Assembly (NCBI RefSeq): GCF_900115675.1
Contig: NZ_FOXI01000002.1
Coordinates: forward strand, 310,001 to 374,000
Source: Halolamina pelagica
Lineage (GTDB): Archaea; Halobacteriota; Halobacteria; Halobacteriales; Haloferacaceae
DNA: 64,000 bases
Direction of reading: 5' to 3'
A model generated the notes under the pieces. That model had not been told where the DNA came from. It saw nothing but the letters and a program-made list of their open reading frames with translations, and made no database searches. Both the position numbers and the translations under genes were made by a program. Shown here one piece after another: positions 60,334 to 64,000 of this stretch (its first letter is position 1; each line of letters begins with the position of its first letter).

Positions 60334-60543
60334 ATGGTGTTCGGCCTCAGCAGGCGCGCGACCGCGGCCGTCGTCGCCGTCGCGCTGACGGTGGCGGGGA
60401 TGACGGTCGGGACGGTGTTACTGCTGGTGACTGGCCGGACGAACGTCGGCTGGTTCATGTTCGTGCTCTCCTTCAGCGCGTGGATGTTCGCCGCCGTCGG
60501 CGGCATGCTGCTGGTCTGGGACTCGGGGTACTTGGACCGATAG
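60334..60543 (+). CDS. 69-residue two-helix membrane protein
   Basis: MVFGLSRRATAAVVAVALTV begins a first hydrophobic segment (about 8-33), and NVGWFMFVLSFSAWMFAAVG a second (about 38-62), with a short tail SGYLDR. It is a haloarchaeal-type small membrane protein with no family I can name. It lies 89 bases after cdc48 on the same strand. ATG 60334 is chosen because longer frames are mere extensions of the cdc48 shadow. Confidence 0.65.
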   Translation: MVFGLSRRATAAVVAVALTVAGMTVGTVLLLVTGRTNVGWFMFVLSFSAWMFAAVGGMLLVWDSGYLDR

Positions 60544-60645
60544 CGGCCGTGACTCGTCGGCGGCCCGCGAAACCGCCACCGGGACTTCCGGACGTAGCGC
60601 CACGGTTCCGATAGGCCAAAGTGCACGCCCGCCACAGTCACCCCT

Positions 60646-60795
60646 ATGGACGACCACGGCGACGATCACAGCGACGACGAGGGGCGCGTGACCGCACCGA
60701 TGCAGGAGTTCTCCACCAGCCAGGTCGGTATCGGCTTCGCGGTGCTGGTCGTCGGCCTCGTGCTGACGTTCGGCGTGGCGCTCACCCTCGCCTGA
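60646..60795 (+). CDS. 49-residue tail-anchored membrane protein
   Basis: An acidic His/Asp-rich N-terminus (MDDHGDDHSDDEG) is followed by GRVTAPMQEFSTSQVGIG, then one hydrophobic helix (about 28-48) to the C-terminus. The TAPMQ-like block looks conserved among haloarchaeal mini membrane proteins. Function unknown. It lies in a run of same-strand genes between cdc48 and the enolase-like gene. Confidence 0.65.
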   Translation: MDDHGDDHSDDEGRVTAPMQEFSTSQVGIGFAVLVVGLVLTFGVALTLA

Positions 60796-60868
60796 ACCGG
60801 ACGGGTTCGGCGTCGCGATCGCCGCTTCTCCCGCCGGAGTTAACCCCCGGCGCCCGCTTCTCCCGACG

Positions 60869-61951
60869 ATGACCGACAGCTCCGCCCCGGCAGCGTACCG
60901 TACGATCGCCGACCTCCCGCTGGCGGTTGCAGGCGTCGACTACGAGCAGTTCGAGCAGGACACCTCCTCCGGCTTCACCCGCGTCACGACCGTCTTCGAA
61001 CTCCGCGGCGACGGCGCGACGGGCCGCGGGGAGGACGTTACCTACGACACCGAGGACCACGAACGGCTCGCGGCCGCGATCGACGACGGCGCGTTCTCCC
61101 TCCCGACCGGGTCGTTCACGTTCGGCGAGTTCTCCGCGGCGCTCGACGACGCCGAGCTGTTCCCCGCTGAGGGCCCCGAACGGGAGGACTCTCGGGACTA
61201 CCGGCGGTGGGCCGTCGAGTCCGCGGCGCTGGATCTGGCGCTCCGGCAGAACGGGACGAACCTGCCCGCCCTGCTCGACCGGCGACACCAGCCGGTCCGC
61301 TTCGTCGCCAGCACCCGGCTGGGCGACCCGCCGAGCGCCGACCGCGTCGACGCAGTCCGGGCCCGGAACCCCGATATCGGATTCAAACTCGATCCGACGC
61401 CGGACTGGAGCGACGACCTGATCGACGACCTGCGCGCCCGCGACGCCGTCCGGATCGTCGACCTGAAGGGTCACTACGAGGGGACCGAGGTCGACAACGA
61501 CGCCGACACGGCGTTCTACCGCCGGATCGTCGACGGCTTCCCGGACGCGGTCGTCGAGGACCCCCGACTGACCGACGGGACCCGACCGGTGTTCGACGGC
61601 GAGGAGGGGCGCGTCTCGTGGGACAGTCCGATTCACGGCCTCGACGACGTGCGTGCACTGCCCTGGGACCCTTCGTGGCTCAACGTCAAACCCTCCCGCT
61701 TCGGCACCGTCGAGTCGCTGTTCCGAACGCTGGCGTGGGCAGTCGATGCCGGCGTGAACCTGTACGGCGGCGGCCAGTTCGAACTCTCGGTCGGCCGCGG
61801 ACAGGCCCAGGAGCTCGCCGCGCTGTTCTACCCCGACGGCCCGAACGACCTCGCGCCGAGCGTCTACAACGAGTCGTCGCTGCCCCCGGAACTCCCGCGG
61901 AGCCCCATCGCCGTCCCCGCTCACGGCGATCACGAAGGGTTCGGGTTCTGA
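60869..61951 (+). CDS. Enolase-superfamily protein (mandelate racemase/muconate lactonizing-like)
   Basis: A 360-residue protein with the barrel pattern of the enolase superfamily: IGFKLDPTPDW places Lys and Asp at the base side, AVRIVDLKGHYEG the first metal Asp, AVVEDPRLTDG the metal Glu, and PSWLNVKPSRFGTVESLFR the opposing Lys. NLYGGGQFELSVGRGQAQEL completes the barrel. The third metal ligand is less obvious. The reaction is unknown; haloarchaea have annotated enolase-like proteins of this type without a defined substrate. Confidence 0.78.
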   Translation: MTDSSAPAAYRTIADLPLAVAGVDYEQFEQDTSSGFTRVTTVFELRGDGATGRGEDVTYDTEDHERLAAAIDDGAFSLPTGSFTFGEFSAALDDAELFPAEGPEREDSRDYRRWAVESAALDLALRQNGTNLPALLDRRHQPVRFVASTRLGDPPSADRVDAVRARNPDIGFKLDPTPDWSDDLIDDLRARDAVRIVDLKGHYEGTEVDNDADTAFYRRIVDGFPDAVVEDPRLTDGTRPVFDGEEGRVSWDSPIHGLDDVRALPWDPSWLNVKPSRFGTVESLFRTLAWAVDAGVNLYGGGQFELSVGRGQAQELAALFYPDGPNDLAPSVYNESSLPPELPRSPIAVPAHGDHEGFGF

Positions 61952-61963
61952 GAGGCGGGCCGG

Positions 61964-63166
61964 CTACGCGGCGGACTCGTGTTTCGCGACGATCTCGACG
62001 CCCGAGCCGCGCTCTCCCCTCGCGTTCGCGGCTCGGACGAAGGACCGCTCCCCGAGGTAAACGACGGTGGTCCGGTTCGTCACCCGCTGTAGTCGGTAGG
62101 TTGCAGACCCTGCGTCCTGGTACCAGACGCTCCCGTTCCGCGTCGCCTTCGCGTCGAGGAAGCGCTCGAACGCCGCCTCGAACTCGGTCGCGTTGGCCGC
62201 GTCGTCCCAGCGGAGCACCCACGCCGTCCCGACCTCGCCGTTGCGGACGAACGTCACCCGTCGGTCGTCGCCCCAGCCGTGGGCGGCGTCGACGGCCGCC
62301 GAGCGGTTCAGTTCGGTCCGGAGCGCGACCCGTAGGAACAGTTCCCCCTGCCGGTCGCGGTCGCGTTCGGTCCAGCCGCTGGTGGGGCCGACTCGGACCG
62401 TGAGGTCGGCGACGGGGTCGTCCGAACCGTGGAGCACCTGTTCGGTCGACGTCGGCGGATCGTGGTGGAGCGCTTCGAGGCCGGCAGGCGAGTCCGCACG
62501 GGCGGCGACGTACTCGGCACCGTAGTGGTAGCGTGCGAGCAGGAGTCGCGCGTACGCCGAGGCGTTCCCGTAGGCCGCCGCCTGGTGGGCCATCGCCGGC
62601 TGCCGCTCCCGGAGGTACCGACGCTCGTAGACCGTCTGGGTGTAGGTCGCTGCCCCCTCCCGCAGGAGCAAGTACGTCGTCGCGCCGTCGTAGCTCAGGT
62701 CGCCGTCGATCCGTGGCTGGCGACGGAGCGCCGCCTCGTCCCAGCCGTGCTGGAACTGGACGACGTGGACGAACTCGTGGGCTAGCGTGGACTCGGTCAG
62801 TCCGGCCTCGTCGAGCACCCACTCGTAGACCGTGACCGACTCGCCGTCGACCCCTGTCGCGCCGTGAGTCCTGACGTGGGGCCCAGTCGGATCACCGGCG
62901 GAGTGTGGCGTGACGCCCAGCGCGACCCAGAACCGCGGCAGGTCCGGTCCCGTCGACGACTCGTCGGCCGTCTCGACGGTCACCGTCGGCGGGTCGGCGC
63001 GCTCGTCGAGCAGGCTCACCACGCGCTCGAAGACGGGCGTCGGATCGACGGGGAGCTCGCCCTCGACGGCCACCTCGTCCGGGCCGCCGTCCGCCGGCGT
63101 CGGGGCGACGACGCCGCCGCAGCCAGCGACAACCAGCAGCACGCACGCGAACACGGCGCGACGCAT
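61964..63166 (-). CDS. Hvo_1808-family surface lipoprotein with an HExxH-like motif
   Basis: A 400-residue lipoprotein. MRRAVFACVLLVVAGCGGVV ends in a lipobox with Cys 16. The motif LAHEFVHVVQFQHGWDE near residue 130 carries HExxH and a downstream His typical of zinc metalloproteases. A helical body follows with repeated LLLARYHYGAEYVAARADSP, and the last third has NRSAAVDAAHGWGDDRRVTF and WDDAANATEFEAAFERFLDA. The family was defined from a Haloferax surface protein; protease activity is suggested by the motif only. It is the downstream member of a tandem pair with the gene at 63210. Confidence 0.85.
   Translation of the reverse strand: MRRAVFACVLLVVAGCGGVVAPTPADGGPDEVAVEGELPVDPTPVFERVVSLLDERADPPTVTVETADESSTGPDLPRFWVALGVTPHSAGDPTGPHVRTHGATGVDGESVTVYEWVLDEAGLTESTLAHEFVHVVQFQHGWDEAALRRQPRIDGDLSYDGATTYLLLREGAATYTQTVYERRYLRERQPAMAHQAAAYGNASAYARLLLARYHYGAEYVAARADSPAGLEALHHDPPTSTEQVLHGSDDPVADLTVRVGPTSGWTERDRDRQGELFLRVALRTELNRSAAVDAAHGWGDDRRVTFVRNGEVGTAWVLRWDDAANATEFEAAFERFLDAKATRNGSVWYQDAGSATYRLQRVTNRTTVVYLGERSFVRAANARGERGSGVEIVAKHESAA
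62148..62210 (-). repeat. 63-base identical segment shared by the tandem surface-lipoprotein genes, copy 1
   Basis: This stretch, encoding WDDAANATEFEAAFERFLDA and flanks, is identical base for base to 63376-63438. Identity this long across synonymous sites indicates recent duplication or gene conversion. Confidence 0.75.
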
Positions 63167-63209
63167 CGGACGAGGGTCACTGGGCGCGACGGAAACAGTT
63201 GGCGCCGAG

Positions 63210-64000
63210 TCAGATCTCGATATCGAGTACGCCGTCCCGTGTCGCCTCGACCGTCGCGGCCCGGACGAACGCCTCGTCGCCGAGTAACACGACCGTCGTT
63301 TCGTCGTTCGCCTCGACGACGCGGTAGGTGGCGTTCCCGTCGGACTGGTACCAGACCCCGTCCCGCTCGATCGCTTTCGCGTCGAGGAAGCGCTCGAACG
63401 CCGCCTCGAACTCGGTCGCGTTGGCCGCGTCGTCCCAGTGGAGGGTCCAGGCCGTCCCCGTCTTGTTGCCGCGTTCGAACGTGATCCGGCGGTCCTCTCC
63501 CCAGCCGTGGGCGGCGTCGACGGCGGTCGACCGGTTCAGTTCGGTCCGGAGCGCGACCCGCAGGAACAGTTCGCCCTGCCGGTTCCGGGTGTGCTCGGTC
63601 CAGTCGCCCGTCTCGGAGGTGGTGACGATCAGGTGCTCGACGGGGTCAGTCGAGTTGTGGAGCACCTGCTCGGAGGATTCGGGCGGATGCCGGTGCACGC
63701 CGGCGAGCTCCCGGGGCGAGTCGACGCGCTCGGCGACGTACTCGGCGCCGAGGACGTAGCGTGCGAGGTTCAAGCGCTCGTAGGCCGAGCCGTCGCGGTA
63801 GTCGGCTCGCAGGGGATCCTCGCCGTCAACTCCCGGGACGAACTGTCGTACGTAGTGGTCCTCGACGTACTCGCCGGCGCCCTCGATCACCAGGTAGTAG
63901 GTGAGTTCCCGGTCGTAGCTGATCCCCCCGGCGTCGAAGGCCGGGTCGACGCTCCACACCGACTCGTGCCACCCGTTCCGGAACTGGACGACGTGGACGA
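63210..64000 (-). CDS. Second Hvo_1808-family surface protein (5' end beyond the window)
   Basis: A partial gene of at least 263 codons reading off the right edge; the frame stays open to the edge (VHVVQFRNGWHESVW at the incomplete start). The visible part matches the C-terminal two-thirds of the neighbour: AYERLNLARYVLGAEYVAER, NRSTAVDAAHGWGEDRRITF, and the identical EAAFERFLDAK segment. The HExxH region lies mostly beyond the edge, but VHVVQF and the following residues are present. It lies 43 bases upstream of the paralogue on the same strand, so both are probably one transcript. The partner ends with acidic residues rather than a sorting motif. Confidence 0.85.
   Translation of the reverse strand, partial: VHVVQFRNGWHESVWSVDPAFDAGGISYDRELTYYLVIEGAGEYVEDHYVRQFVPGVDGEDPLRADYRDGSAYERLNLARYVLGAEYVAERVDSPRELAGVHRHPPESSEQVLHNSTDPVEHLIVTTSETGDWTEHTRNRQGELFLRVALRTELNRSTAVDAAHGWGEDRRITFERGNKTGTAWTLHWDDAANATEFEAAFERFLDAKAIERDGVWYQSDGNATYRVVEANDETTVVLLGDEAFVRAATVEATRDGVLDIEI
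63376..63438 (-). repeat. 63-base identical segment shared by the tandem surface-lipoprotein genes, copy 2
   Basis: This is identical to 62148-62210. Flanking bases differ, so identity ends abruptly on both sides. A second nearly identical block lies in the HGWG region of both genes (about 62270-62350 and 63498-63580). Confidence 0.75.

Overview
The window is chromosomal DNA of a haloarchaeon (class Halobacteria). The evidence is very high GC with strong G/C bias at third codon positions, acidic proteins rich in Asp and Glu, TATA-like boxes 20-35 bases upstream of start codons with almost no leader, and diagnostic genes: a LysW carrier-protein arginine pathway, methenyl-H4MPT cyclohydrolase in a non-methanogen, MBF1, CDC48, an archaeal Lhr helicase, a two-subunit 2-oxoacid:ferredoxin oxidoreductase, and several families known mainly from haloarchaea. 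I cannot name the genus from the sequence alone. I found no rRNA, tRNA, CRISPR array, insertion sequence or integrase. Most of the region reads as stable core genome.

Layout. 1-7.4 kb holds a DUF7344 membrane protein with a secreted partner, a CoA-transferase, a HAD hydrolase, an erythromycin-esterase-family protein, a mini zinc ribbon, a cold-shock protein, a LeuA-like synthase and an acetamidase/formamidase. 7.4-16.6 kb is the arginine cluster on the minus strand. One transcription unit is lysW-argX-argC-argB-argD-argE-argF, with start and stop codons overlapping by 1-4 bases. A second is argG-argH, preceded by a leaderless 33-residue reading frame that ends Arg-rich. 16.9-28.2 kb has two PLP aminotransferases, a CaCA exchanger, a broken lipoprotein gene (one-base deletion plus an amber stop), an M20 peptidase, divergent serA and serB, a rhodanese/metallo-beta-lactamase protein and a thioredoxin. 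28.3-42.8 kb carries one-carbon metabolism (mch), a GTPBP1-type GTPase, regulators (HxlR, soluble histidine kinase, MBF1, DUF7351, Lrp), triosephosphate isomerase, DNA polymerase IV with a terminal PIP-like motif, a Nudix/IF-2B fusion and an MFS transporter. 42.9-45.7 kb is porAB. 46.2-49.6 kb is an accessory-looking pair: a 919-residue PKD surface protein with an unusual Trp/Tyr-rich repetitive C-terminus, abutted by a CAP-domain lipoprotein. Base composition drops inside the first gene and recovers inside the second. 49.6-64 kb has aroC, a phosphodiesterase-like gene, aroA, a hydantoinase-type hydrolase, lhr, cdc48, two mini membrane proteins, an enolase-superfamily protein and two tandem Hvo_1808-type surface lipoproteins. 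The last of these runs off the window.

How the genes connect. Arginine synthesis from a LysW-glutamate intermediate to arginine is nearly complete here; carbamoyl phosphate synthase is not in the window. serA, serB and the class V aminotransferase at 27.0-28.2 kb could together make serine. aroA and aroC are the last two steps to chorismate. The least explained parts are the PKD/CAP island, the Arg-rich mini-gene ahead of argG, the decayed lipoprotein locus and the tandem surface-lipoprotein pair.
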